Positions 1 to 8,304 of a stretch of 64,000 nucleotides of DNA are shown here, one piece after another. Positions within the stretch are counted from its first letter, which is position 1; every line of letters begins with the position of its first letter. The stretch is from an uncultured Eubacteriales bacterium (GTDB lineage: Bacteria; Bacillota; Clostridia; Saccharofermentanales; Saccharofermentanaceae), in NCBI GenBank assembly GCA_900314745.1, contig OMWK01000008.1, positions 21,784 through 85,783 of the forward strand. Reading direction: 5' to 3'. The notes beneath the pieces were generated by a model. That model was not told where the DNA came from, ran no database searches, and saw nothing but the letters and a program-made list of their open reading frames with translations. The position numbers were made by a program, and so were the translations under genes.

Positions 1-164
1 TTGACGATTCCGTCGGCAAGAAGATGGATTTCCTTATCCAGGAGATCAACCGCGAGACCAATACCATCGGTTCCAAGGCTAATGACCTTGAGATAACCAA
101 CAGGGTTCTCCTCATGAAGAATGTCATCGAGGAGATGAGAGAGCAGATTCAGAATCTGGTCTGA
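1..164 (+). CDS. YicC/YloC family protein, C-terminal end (partial)
   Basis: The window opens inside this gene. The reading frame starting at base 3 gives the conserved C-terminal signature of the YicC/YloC family (DUF1732): [14 protein letters not shown], then NTIGSKAND and a terminal helix ending EQIQNLV before TGA at 162-164. Known members are stress-linked endoribonucleases. The stop lies 15 bp before remA, and YicC-RemA-Gmk-RpoZ is a common Firmicute gene order, which supports the call. Everything upstream of the last 53 residues is outside the window. Confidence 0.88.
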   Translation, partial: DDSVGKKMDFLIQEINRETNTIGSKANDLEITNRVLLMKNVIEEMREQIQNLV

Positions 165-179
165 CGGGAAGGCTGAAGA

Positions 180-413
180 ATGCGTTTTGCTGATATCGGA
201 AGCGGTAACATAGCAGCATCTTCAAGAGTGCTTGCAGTGGCATCTGCTGATTCGGCTCCTATCAGGAGGATGATGCAGGAGGCAAGGGACAGGGCAATGC
301 TCGTTGACTGCTGTGCAGGCAAGAAGTGCAGAAGTGTCCTCATAATGGACAGTGATCATATTGTGACTAGCGCTCTTGAAGTGACGGTTGTAAGAAAAAA
401 TCTGGAGGAATAA
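180..413 (+). CDS. remA: RemA-like regulatory protein (DUF370)
   Basis: This 77-residue protein matches RemA/YlzA, a small DNA-binding regulator that activates matrix and osmoprotection genes in Bacillus. Recognisable family features are the N-terminal FADIGSGNIAASSRVLAV, the SAPIRRMMQEARDRAMLVD segment and the IMDSDHIVTSAL strand near the C-terminus. The length is close to the usual 80-90 residues. A GGAAGG Shine-Dalgarno lies just before the ATG. It sits between yicC and gmk with 2 bp to gmk, so it is probably co-transcribed with them. Its role in this organism is inferred from the family only. Confidence 0.9.
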   Translation: MRFADIGSGNIAASSRVLAVASADSAPIRRMMQEARDRAMLVDCCAGKKCRSVLIMDSDHIVTSALEVTVVRKNLEE

Positions 414-415
414 AT

Positions 416-1042
416 ATGGGCAAAGGCTTATTGATCTCAGTATCAGGTCCTTCCGGAACAGGCAAGGGTTCCGTCCTTGCGAAGGTTAAGGAGAAGGATC
501 CCAACTTCGGAACTTCGATCTCTGTTACTACAAGAGAACCCAGAGAGAACGAGAAGGACGGCGTGGACTATTACTTCAAGTCCAAGGACGAGTTTATGAA
601 GATGTACGAAGAGGGAGAAATCCTCGAGTACGATGAGTTCGTCGGCAACTATTACGGCACTCCCACTGTTGCTTTGCAGGAGATGAGTGAAGAGGGTACG
701 GATGTTCTTCTCGATCTTACTATAGCCGGCAGCATGGCTCTTAAGGAGAACTTCGAGCAGTCCGTTACGATCTTCCTGCTGGCTCCCTCATATGAGGAGC
801 TCGAGAAGAGGCTCCGCGGAAGAGGCACGGACACGGATGAGGCCATCAATGCCAGACTCGAGATGGCAAGACAGGAGACTAACTTTGTCGGTCACTTCGA
901 CTATGTGGTCATTAACGATGACATAGAAGCTGCGGCGGACAAGATACTCGCCATCATTGCGGCTGAGAAGTGCAGATGCGCACGCAATGTGGAAATGATT
1001 GAAGATGTTATTAAAGTAAATAAAGAAATGGAAGGTAATTGA
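416..1042 (+). CDS. gmk: Guanylate kinase
   Basis: Gmk phosphorylates GMP or dGMP to the diphosphate in the cytosol. The protein has 208 residues, the standard size. The P-loop GPSGTGKGS is at residues 11-19. The GMP-binding region follows (SVTTREPRENEKDGVDYYF), then the lid RLRGRGTDTDEAI and the C-terminal VVINDD motif. A GGAGG site precedes the ATG. It is the middle gene of the yicC-remA-gmk-rpoZ cluster. There is a short Cys-containing tail after the VVINDD core (residues about 185-208) that is not part of the catalytic fold. Confidence 0.96.
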   Translation: MGKGLLISVSGPSGTGKGSVLAKVKEKDPNFGTSISVTTREPRENEKDGVDYYFKSKDEFMKMYEEGEILEYDEFVGNYYGTPTVALQEMSEEGTDVLLDLTIAGSMALKENFEQSVTIFLLAPSYEELEKRLRGRGTDTDEAINARLEMARQETNFVGHFDYVVINDDIEAAADKILAIIAAEKCRCARNVEMIEDVIKVNKEMEGN

Positions 1043-1046
1043 AGAA

Positions 1047-1457
1047 ATGTTGACAGATCCCACACTTGAAGAATTGTTACCCAAGGCAAGCTGTGCCTAT
1101 GAGCTCGCTGTTCTCGTAAGCAAGAGAGCAAGCCAGATCGTTGAAGGCGCTCAGCCGATGATCCCCGATCAGGCAGATAATGCCGTTTCCCTTGCCTGCA
1201 AGGAGATCCTTGAGGGTAAGGTAGTAGGCGTTAAGGGCAATCTTCCCAAGGATTCCTATGTAGTGCCCATCACAAGAGAGGCAAGACTTGCAATCGAGGC
1301 TGAGAAGAAGGCTAAGGAGCAGAAGGAGATGTTCAGAAGAGACGCTCAGGCTGCTGACATGATCTATTCCGAGCAGGTTCAGGCTGAAGCCTCACAGGCA
1401 ACTGAAGAAACTTCCGCAGAAGAGAGCGAAGAAGCTCTCGAGACTGTTGAAGAGTAA
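1047..1457 (+). CDS. rpoZ: DNA-directed RNA polymerase omega subunit
   Basis: Omega assists folding and assembly of the beta-prime subunit. The first about 80 residues carry the family pattern: CAYELAVLVSKRASQIVEGA, then NAVSLACKEILEGKVVG. The protein is 136 residues, longer than most omegas (70-100). The extra C-terminal half is charged, Glu/Ala-rich and probably disordered (EEESEEALETVEE-like composition). It starts 4 bp after gmk, as in many Firmicutes. The ATG at 1047 was chosen because it follows the gmk stop directly and begins the conserved LTDPTLEELL segment. Confidence 0.92.
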   Translation: MLTDPTLEELLPKASCAYELAVLVSKRASQIVEGAQPMIPDQADNAVSLACKEILEGKVVGVKGNLPKDSYVVPITREARLAIEAEKKAKEQKEMFRRDAQAADMIYSEQVQAEASQATEETSAEESEEALETVEE

Positions 1458-1469
1458 GGAGAGCGGCAG

Positions 1470-2885
1470 ATGTCTAATTCAGAGAAGATGGACAAGATCG
1501 TATCTCTTGCCAAGACCAGAGGTTTTGTATTCCCGGGTTCCGACATTTATGGCGGACTTGCAAATTCATGGGATTACGGCCCGCTCGGTGTTCAGCTCAA
1601 GAATAACGTTAAGGCTGCATGGTGGAAGAAGTTCGTTCAGGAGAGCCCTTATAACGTAGGTCTCGATGCAGCTATCATCATGAACCCCAGAACATGGGAG
1701 GCATCCGGTCACGTAGGCGGATTCTCCGATCCTTTGATCGACTGCAAGCAGTGCAAGGCAAGACAGCGTGCAGACAACCTCGTTGAGGACTGGAACAAGG
1801 AGAACGGCGTAACTGATGTTTCCGTTGAGGGTATGGAGCCTGATGATCTCGTGGCTTATATCAGAGAGAAGAACATTCCCTGTCCCGTATGCGGCGGACA
1901 TAACTTCACGGACATAAGGAAGTTTAACCTCATGTTCAAGACATTCGTCGGTGTTACTGAGGATTCTTCAAGTGAGGTTTACTTAAGACCTGAGACAGCT
2001 CAGGGCATCTTCGTTAACTTCGGCAATGTTCAGAGAGCATCCAGGAAGAAGATCCCCTTCGGTATCTGCCAGATCGGTAAGTCATTCCGTAACGAGATCA
2101 CTCCCGGTAACTTCATCTTCCGTACACGTGAGTTCGAGCAGATGGAGCTCGAGTTCTTCTGCGAGCCCGGAACGGACCTCGAGTGGTTCGACTACTGGAA
2201 GAGCTTCTGCAAGAACTGGCTGACATCTCTCGGCATCAAGGAGGAGGAGCTCCGTACAAGAGATCACTCCAAGGAAGAGCTCGCTTTCTATTCAAGAGCT
2301 ACAACGGACTTCGAGTTCGCATTCCCGTTCACTGACTGGGGCGAGCTCTGGGGTATTGCAGACCGTACGGATTACGATCTTAAGCAGCACATGGAATTCA
2401 GTAAGCAGGATCTCCGTTACTTCGATCCCGTGAAGAACGAGAAGTACATTCCATATGTTATCGAGCCTTCGCTCGGTGCTGACCGTGTTACTCTCGCATT
2501 CCTGTGTTCCGCTTATGAAGAGGAGCAGCTTGAGGGCGGCGATGTAAGAAATGTAATGCATTTCCATCCTTTCCTCGCTCCCATCAAGGTCGGTATCCTT
2601 CCTCTGTCTGCGAAGCTTACGGATAAGGTTATGCCTTTGTTCGAGCAGCTTTCCAAGAAGTACATGTGCGAGCTCGATGACCGTCAGAGCATCGGCAAGC
2701 GCTACAGAAGGCAGGACGAGATCGGTACACCGTACTGCGTTGTATACGATTTTGATTCCGAGAACGACAATTGTGTTACCATTAGAGAGAGAGATTCTAT
2801 GAAGAATCTCGAGTACGAACCCGGCAACATAAGATTCCCTATCGACAAGGTAGCTGAATTCTTTGAAGGCAAGTTCGATTTTTGA
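1470..2885 (+). CDS. glyQS: Glycyl-tRNA synthetase, dimeric (alpha2) type
   Basis: This class II aminoacyl-tRNA synthetase charges tRNA-Gly. It has 471 residues and is of the single-chain eukaryal/archaeal/Firmicute type, not the alpha2-beta2 type. Markers are the N-terminal [20 protein letters not shown], the insertion with paired cysteines (DCKQCKARQ and CPVCGG), motif 2 around [20 protein letters not shown], and motif 3 [14 protein letters not shown]. The C-terminal anticodon-binding domain follows (PIKVGILPL onward). It is 12 bp downstream of rpoZ. No T-box-like leader fits in that gap, so it is probably transcribed with the cluster upstream. Confidence 0.96.
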   Translation: MSNSEKMDKIVSLAKTRGFVFPGSDIYGGLANSWDYGPLGVQLKNNVKAAWWKKFVQESPYNVGLDAAIIMNPRTWEASGHVGGFSDPLIDCKQCKARQRADNLVEDWNKENGVTDVSVEGMEPDDLVAYIREKNIPCPVCGGHNFTDIRKFNLMFKTFVGVTEDSSSEVYLRPETAQGIFVNFGNVQRASRKKIPFGICQIGKSFRNEITPGNFIFRTREFEQMELEFFCEPGTDLEWFDYWKSFCKNWLTSLGIKEEELRTRDHSKEELAFYSRATTDFEFAFPFTDWGELWGIADRTDYDLKQHMEFSKQDLRYFDPVKNEKYIPYVIEPSLGADRVTLAFLCSAYEEEQLEGGDVRNVMHFHPFLAPIKVGILPLSAKLTDKVMPLFEQLSKKYMCELDDRQSIGKRYRRQDEIGTPYCVVYDFDSENDNCVTIRERDSMKNLEYEPGNIRFPIDKVAEFFEGKFDF

Positions 2886-2942
2886 TTTCAATAAGCCTTG
2901 AGCTTGGAAATAAACAACATATTTAGAAAGGCGGGCTAATAA

Positions 2943-5576
2943 ATGGCTAAGAAGTACATTTATCTGTTTTCCGAGGGCAACGGAAACATGCGCGAGCTGC
3001 TTGGTGGTAAGGGTGCAAACCTTGCCGAGATGACAAACCTGGGACTTCCTGTTCCTCAGGGTTTCACGATCTCAACCGAGGCTTGTACGCAGTATTATGA
3101 GGATGGTCGTCAGATCAATGACGAGATCCAGGCCGAGATAATGGAGTATATTACAAAGCTTGAGGAGATTACCGGCAAGAAGTTCGGTGACCTCGAGAAC
3201 CCGCTCCTCGTTTCAGTAAGATCAGGTGCCAGAGCATCAATGCCGGGTATGATGGATACTATCCTCAACCTCGGACTTAACGAAGATGTTGTCGGCGTTA
3301 TTGCAAAGAAGTCCGGTAACCCCAGGTGGGCATGGGACTGCTACAGAAGATTCATTCAGATGTATTCCGACGTAGTTATGGAAGTAGGTAAGAAGTACTT
3401 TGAGGAGCTGATCGATAAGATGAAGGCTTCCCGTAAGGTTACACAGGACGTTGACCTCACGGCTGGAGACCTCCAGGAGCTCGCTAACCAGTTCAAGGCT
3501 GAATACAAGGCAAAGATCGGTTCTGACTTCCCTACAGATCCCAAGGAGCAGCTCATGGGCGCTATCAAGGCTGTATTCCGTTCATGGGATAACCCCAGAG
3601 CAAACATCTACAGAAGAGACAACGATATCCCTTATTCATGGGGTACTGCCGTTAACGTTCAGTCCATGGCCTTCGGTAACATGGGTGACGACTGCGGTAC
3701 AGGTGTTGCTTTCACAAGAGATCCTGCTACAGGTAACAAGGGTCTTTTCGGTGAGTTCCTCACAAACGCTCAGGGCGAGGACGTTGTTGCAGGTGTAAGA
3801 ACACCTATGCACATCTCCGAGATGGAGCAGAAGTTCCCCGGTGCATTCAAGCAGTTCACTGATGTATGCAATATCCTTGAGAACCACTACAGAGACATGC
3901 AGGATATGGAGTTCACAGTTGAAGCAGGCAAGCTCTACATGCTCCAGACAAGAAACGGTAAGAGAACAGCACAGGCTGCCATGAAGATCGCATGCGACCT
4001 CGTTGACGAGGGCATGAGAACTCCTGAAGAGGCTGTTGCAATGATCGACCCCCGTAACCTCGATACACTCCTTCACCCTCAGTTCGATCCCGCTGCTCTT
4101 AAGGCTGCTGAGGCAATCGGCAAGGGTCTCGGTGCATCTCCCGGAGCTGCATGCGGTAAGATCGTATTCACAGCAGAAGATGCAGTTGAGTGGCACAACA
4201 GAGGCGAGAAGGTAATCCTCGTAAGACTCGAGACATCTCCTGAGGACATCTCCGGAATGAAGTCCGCAGAGGGTATCCTCACAGTAAGAGGCGGTATGAC
4301 ATCCCACGCTGCAGTAGTTGCAAGAGGAATGGGTGAGTGCTGCGTATCCGGATGCGGCGAGATCGCAATGGATGAGGAGCACAAGAGATTCACACTCGCA
4401 GGCAAGGAGTTCCACGAGGGCGACATCATCTCTCTCGACGGTTCAACAGGTAACATCTATGACGGAGCTATCGCTCAGGTAGATGCTGATCCCAACAACG
4501 GTTACTTCGGCCGCATCATGGCTTGGGCTGATGAGTTCAAGAGAATGGGCGTACGTACAAATGCTGATACACCCGCAGATGCCAAGAAGGCACGTGAGCT
4601 CGGTGCCGAGGGCATCGGTCTTTGCCGTACAGAGCACATGTTCTTCGGTGAGGGCAGAATCGATGCATTCCGTGAGATGATCTGCTCCGAGACAGTTGAG
4701 GAGAGAGAGGAAGCTCTCGACATCATCCTGCCTATGCAGCAGAGCGATTTCGAGGCTCTTTATGAGGCTCTCGAGGGTTATCCCGTAACAATCCGTTTCC
4801 TGGATCCCCCGCTCCACGAGTTCGTTCCCACAACTGAGATCGAGATCGAGAAGCTCGCTAACAAGAAGCATAAGACAGTAGCTGACATCAAGAACATCAT
4901 CTCTTCTCTCCATGAGTTCAACCCGATGATGGGTCACAGAGGATGCCGTCTCTCAGTTACATATCCTGAGATTGCAAAGATGCAGACAAAGGCCGTTATC
5001 CGTGCTGCCATCAATGTTAAGGCTAAGCACCCTGACTGGAATATCGAGCCTGAGATCATGATCCCTCTCGTAGGTGATGTTAAGGAGCTTAAGTTCGTTA
5101 AGGATATCGTCGTTGCAACAGCTGACGAGGAGATCAAGAGCGCAGGTTCCGACATCAAGTACGAAGTAGGTACAATGATCGAGATCCCGAGAGCTGCTCT
5201 CACAGCAGACGAGATCGCTAAGAACGCTGACTTCTTCTGCTTCGGTACTAACGACCTTACACAGATGACATTCGGCTTCTCAAGAGACGACGCAGGCAAG
5301 TTCCTCGATGCTTACTACGATATGAAGATATTCGAGGCTGATCCGTTTGCAAAGCTCGATCAGACAGGTGTCGGCAAGCTCATGAAGATGGCTATCGACT
5401 TGGGCAAGCCCGTTAATCCGAACCTCCACATCGGTATCTGCGGCGAGCACGGCGGTGATCCTTCATCCGTTGAGTTCTGCGATGCTATCGGTCTGGATTA
5501 CGTATCCTGTTCTCCTTTCCGTGTGCCGATCGCAAGACTTGCTGCTGCACAGGCTGCAATCGCTCACAAGAAGTGA
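2943..5576 (+). CDS. ppdK: Pyruvate, phosphate dikinase
   Basis: PPDK interconverts pyruvate, ATP and Pi with PEP, AMP and PPi, and is a key glycolytic enzyme of many anaerobes. The 877-residue length is typical. In order it has the nucleotide-binding domain (GGKGANLAEMTNLGLPVPQGF; VSVRSGARASMPGMMDTILN), the swivelling phospho-His domain with GGMTSHAAVVARG (His near residue 454), and the PEP/pyruvate TIM barrel ending in the catalytic Cys motif CGEHGGDPSS. Codons are strongly biased (Thr mostly ACA, Ala GCT/GCA, Leu CTC), suggesting high expression. A strong terminator follows 23 bp after the stop. Confidence 0.97.
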   Translation: MAKKYIYLFSEGNGNMRELLGGKGANLAEMTNLGLPVPQGFTISTEACTQYYEDGRQINDEIQAEIMEYITKLEEITGKKFGDLENPLLVSVRSGARASMPGMMDTILNLGLNEDVVGVIAKKSGNPRWAWDCYRRFIQMYSDVVMEVGKKYFEELIDKMKASRKVTQDVDLTAGDLQELANQFKAEYKAKIGSDFPTDPKEQLMGAIKAVFRSWDNPRANIYRRDNDIPYSWGTAVNVQSMAFGNMGDDCGTGVAFTRDPATGNKGLFGEFLTNAQGEDVVAGVRTPMHISEMEQKFPGAFKQFTDVCNILENHYRDMQDMEFTVEAGKLYMLQTRNGKRTAQAAMKIACDLVDEGMRTPEEAVAMIDPRNLDTLLHPQFDPAALKAAEAIGKGLGASPGAACGKIVFTAEDAVEWHNRGEKVILVRLETSPEDISGMKSAEGILTVRGGMTSHAAVVARGMGECCVSGCGEIAMDEEHKRFTLAGKEFHEGDIISLDGSTGNIYDGAIAQVDADPNNGYFGRIMAWADEFKRMGVRTNADTPADAKKARELGAEGIGLCRTEHMFFGEGRIDAFREMICSETVEEREEALDIILPMQQSDFEALYEALEGYPVTIRFLDPPLHEFVPTTEIEIEKLANKKHKTVADIKNIISSLHEFNPMMGHRGCRLSVTYPEIAKMQTKAVIRAAINVKAKHPDWNIEPEIMIPLVGDVKELKFVKDIVVATADEEIKSAGSDIKYEVGTMIEIPRAALTADEIAKNADFFCFGTNDLTQMTFGFSRDDAGKFLDAYYDMKIFEADPFAKLDQTGVGKLMKMAIDLGKPVNPNLHIGICGEHGGDPSSVEFCDAIGLDYVSCSPFRVPIARLAAAQAAIAHKK

Positions 5577-5599
5577 TTTAACCGGTTTGATTTATGAAG

Positions 5600-5635
5600 C
5601 GGCTGTCCGGGTTTGCCCGGGCAGCCGTTTTTTTA
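5600..5635 (+). terminator. Intrinsic terminator after ppdK
   Basis: A 12-bp GC-rich stem (CGGCTGTCCGGG pairing with CCCGGGCAGCCG, one G-U) with a TTTG loop is followed by an uninterrupted T run. It lies just past the ppdK stop and directly abuts the next promoter. Confidence 0.93.
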
Positions 5636-5664
5636 TTGACAAGCACACGTAAATCATTTATAAC
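5636..5664 (+). promoter_or_regulatory. Sigma-A-type promoter for the AspT-like transporter gene
   Basis: A perfect -35 TTGACA (5636-5641) is separated by 17 bp from TATAAC (5659-5664). The predicted start of transcription is about 35-40 bp before the ATG, and a GAGAGGGTG ribosome site lies between them. The -35 begins at the last bases of the ppdK terminator tail. Confidence 0.9.
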
Positions 5665-5708
5665 TGTTGCGGTTTTTATATAAAAATAAGAGAGGGTGTG
5701 TTTGATTT

Positions 5709-6983
5709 ATGGATTTCGGCGGTTTTTCCGTTAAATTTCTTGAAGCGGCCGGACATTTTCTTTTCAGCATAAAGGGAACCTCATTGGCGCTTTTCTTTAT
5801 GTTCGCGATAATCTTTATAGGTTATCTCATCGGAAAGATTAACATTAAGGGCGTTTCGCTCGGTACTGCGGCTATCTTCATCGTGGCACTTGTTTTTGGT
5901 CACTTTAAGGGTGTAACAGTCGGTTATGAAGGTCACGAAGGATGCATTGCAGGATGGGCTGAGAAGCTCGGTACTATCGATACCTGGTTTAAGATTATCC
6001 AGAACATCGGTCTTATCCTGTTTGTTACTTCAGTAGGTCTTATCGCAGGTCCTACATTCTTCAAGAACCTCAAGAAGAATGCCAAGTCATATATTCTTCT
6101 CGGACTTCTCATCATTGCATCGGGAAGCCTTGTTACAGCCCTCGTTACTATACTTGTTCCCAATATGACTTCTGCCATGGCAGTAGGACTTATGTCCGGA
6201 GCCCTTACAAGTACACCTGCTTTCGCAGCGGCTCAGGGCGCTCTTGAAGGTTCCGAGTTCTACAGCGAGATTGCAGTAGGTCATGCTGTTGCTTATCCTT
6301 TCGGCGTTATCGGAGTAGTTCTGTTTGTACAGATCATTCCGAGACTTCTTAAGGCAAACATGGATCATGAGAAATCTCTCCTTGCACCTGTAGGTGATTT
6401 CGACGGTGAGAAGTCCATATCCACCAAGCTGTTCACACTTGATAAGTTCGGATGCGGAGCTTTCGCTCTTACTGTTATGGTAGGACTCATTCTCGGAAGC
6501 ATCACGATCCCTCTTCCCGGAGGTTCTTCCTTCAGCCTCGGAGCTACAGGCGGACCTTTGATCATGGGTCTCATCTTCGGTCACTTCGGCCATATTGGCA
6601 AGCTCGACCTGAAGGTTAAGGAGCACCTGCTCTCCATCTTCCAGGAGTTCGGTCTCGTACTGTTCCTTATCGGTGCAGGTATCGAGGGCGGCGCTGCATT
6701 CGTAGACACACTTAAGGTTTACGGCGGACTCCTCTTCGTATGGGGCGCGCTCATGACGATCGTTCCTCTCTTTGTAGGTTTCTTCTTCGCGAAGTACGTT
6801 CTCAAGCTGAGTCTTCTGAACAACCTGGGTTCCATCACGGGAGGCATGACAAGTACACCTGCACTTGGTGCTCTCATTCAGTCATCCGGAACTTCAAACG
6901 TTGCTTCAGCTTATGCGGCTACATACCCGATCGCTCTCGTATCGGTTGTACTTGCATCACAGTTCTTAACTTACATCCAGTAA
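5709..6983 (+). CDS. AspT/YidE/YbjL-type membrane transporter
   Basis: A 424-residue integral membrane protein with about ten hydrophobic segments. It is built as an inverted duplication: the motif GALTSTPAFAAAQGAL near residue 165 recurs as GGMTSTPALGALIQSS near residue 380, and FVTSVGLIAGPTFFKNLKK is typical of the aspartate:alanine exchanger (AAEx) family. Unlike AspT and YidE, which carry two RCK_C (TrkA-C) domains in the central loop, this protein has only a short hydrophilic linker (about residues 225-245). It is probably an anion or amino-acid antiporter; the substrate cannot be read from sequence. It is monocistronic, behind a near-consensus promoter. Confidence 0.82.
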   Translation: MDFGGFSVKFLEAAGHFLFSIKGTSLALFFMFAIIFIGYLIGKINIKGVSLGTAAIFIVALVFGHFKGVTVGYEGHEGCIAGWAEKLGTIDTWFKIIQNIGLILFVTSVGLIAGPTFFKNLKKNAKSYILLGLLIIASGSLVTALVTILVPNMTSAMAVGLMSGALTSTPAFAAAQGALEGSEFYSEIAVGHAVAYPFGVIGVVLFVQIIPRLLKANMDHEKSLLAPVGDFDGEKSISTKLFTLDKFGCGAFALTVMVGLILGSITIPLPGGSSFSLGATGGPLIMGLIFGHFGHIGKLDLKVKEHLLSIFQEFGLVLFLIGAGIEGGAAFVDTLKVYGGLLFVWGALMTIVPLFVGFFFAKYVLKLSLLNNLGSITGGMTSTPALGALIQSSGTSNVASAYAATYPIALVSVVLASQFLTYIQ

Positions 6984-7012
6984 GCGAAGATTATAACTGA
7001 TACCTTACTTTT

Positions 7013-7047
7013 ACACCTCTTTCTTAAGGAAGAGGTGTTATTATATT
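7013..7047 (+). terminator. Hairpin/terminator after the transporter gene, with a nested extended -10
   Basis: ACACCTCTT (7013-7021) pairs with AAGAGGTGT (7030-7038), followed by TATTATATTT. It serves as a modest terminator for the transporter. The 3' flank also contains TGT-TATTAT (7036-7044), an extended -10 ending 6 nt before the ATG of the next gene. Confidence 0.6.
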
Positions 7048-7050
7048 TGC

Positions 7051-7635
7051 ATGGAAAACTTGTACGGAAACCACTACTACAGGCTTCTTGCCTTCAAGGA
7101 CGACCTCGAAAGGCAGATTGGCAAGATGGAACAGACTCTCGAAGCCTTCAGCGGAACCAACATAATTGACCACACGATGGGCCGCCTTAAGAGTGAACAG
7201 AGTGTTCTCGAGAAGTGCCACAGGAAGAATATCGAACCTACACCGGACAACATAGTTAAGGGTATCCGCGATCTTGTAGGAATAAGGATCGTGTGCACTT
7301 TCGTTGACGACACATATAAGGTAAGAGACGCGATAAGAGAGTTCAATAACATTGAAGTGGTCGAAGAGAAGGATTACATCTCGAATGCCAAGCCCAACGG
7401 TTACAGAAGCTACCACATGATAGTGAAGAATAAGGAAGGATACTTCGCCGAGATTCAGTTGCGTACCATATCGATGGATACGTGGGCGGCTCTCGAGCAC
7501 GACATAAAATATAAGAAGGATATTAACGTTAATAAGAACCTTATTACGGCCGAACTTAAAAGGTGCGCCGACGAACTTGCATCGACCGATATATCGATGC
7601 AGACCATAAGGAACATGATTAACGGACAGATGTAA
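7051..7635 (+). CDS. Small alarmone synthetase, RelA/SpoT synthetase domain (RelQ/YjbM-like)
   Basis: This 194-residue protein transfers pyrophosphate from ATP to GDP or GTP to make (p)ppGpp. It has only the synthetase domain: DLVGIRIVCTFVDDTYKVRD, YISNAKPNGYRSYHMIV and AEIQLRTISMDTWAALEHD are the ATP/GDP-binding and catalytic motifs. There is no HD hydrolase, TGS or ACT domain. The length matches RelP/RelQ proteins. The stop is followed at once by the ATG of a response regulator, so alarmone synthesis and a two-component system share an operon. The start is unusual: AGAGGTG lies 13 nt upstream inside a hairpin, while an extended -10 ends 6 nt before ATG. The mRNA may be leaderless. Confidence 0.9.
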   Translation: MENLYGNHYYRLLAFKDDLERQIGKMEQTLEAFSGTNIIDHTMGRLKSEQSVLEKCHRKNIEPTPDNIVKGIRDLVGIRIVCTFVDDTYKVRDAIREFNNIEVVEEKDYISNAKPNGYRSYHMIVKNKEGYFAEIQLRTISMDTWAALEHDIKYKKDINVNKNLITAELKRCADELASTDISMQTIRNMINGQM

Positions 7636-8304
7636 ATGAAGATTTTACTTGCAGAGGATACGAAGGATCTGAATCATGCGGTGACTGTCCTGCTTCAGCA
7701 TGAAGGATTCGATGTGGATACGGCTTTTGACGGACAGCAGGCCTTGGATCTGATTTCCAAGGGAGGCTACGATGCGGTCATACTCGACATCATGATGCCG
7801 AAGGTTGACGGTATAACTGTTCTTACCAATATGAGGCAGAAACATAATATGACTCCCGTCATGCTGCTTACGGCAAAAACTGACATCGATGACAGAGTGG
7901 CGGGACTTGATGCCGGGGCAGATGATTATTTGCCGAAGCCTTTTGCCATGAAGGAATTTCTTGCCAGGGTGAGAGCTCTTGTCAGAAGAGGCGGCGGTGA
8001 TGATTCGGCAGATACGATAATGTATGCGGGTCTCGTTCTTAACGGGGAGGCTCTGTCATTAAGTTCTGAGAATACGGTAAGGCTCTCGTTAAAGGAATAC
8101 GAGTTGATGAGAGAGTTCATGAAGAATCCCGGCCGCGAACTGGCAACCGATTATCTGCTTTGGAAGATCTGGAACAACGAGAAGGAAGCCGATGAGGATA
8201 CGGTCTGGTTATATGTATCTTATCTTAAAAATAAGCTCCGCTCGATCGTGTCAGATGTAACTATAACCGGCGACAAGGGCGGAACGTTTACGCTGACGGA
8301 ATGA
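7636..8304 (+). CDS. OmpR/PhoB-family response regulator
   Basis: A 222-residue two-domain regulator. The receiver domain covers residues 1-115, with the acidic pair E7/D8, the phospho-acceptor D51 in VILDIMMPK and the conserved Lys in DYLPKPF. The C-terminal winged helix (about 125-222) shows the OmpR pattern LSLKEYELMREFMKNPGRE and TVWLYVSYLKNKL. It is directly joined (TAA/ATG) to the alarmone synthetase gene and overlaps the kinase gene by ATGA. It should control transcription in response to the adjacent kinase; targets are unknown. Confidence 0.93.
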   Translation: MKILLAEDTKDLNHAVTVLLQHEGFDVDTAFDGQQALDLISKGGYDAVILDIMMPKVDGITVLTNMRQKHNMTPVMLLTAKTDIDDRVAGLDAGADDYLPKPFAMKEFLARVRALVRRGGGDDSADTIMYAGLVLNGEALSLSSENTVRLSLKEYELMREFMKNPGRELATDYLLWKIWNNEKEADEDTVWLYVSYLKNKLRSIVSDVTITGDKGGTFTLTE

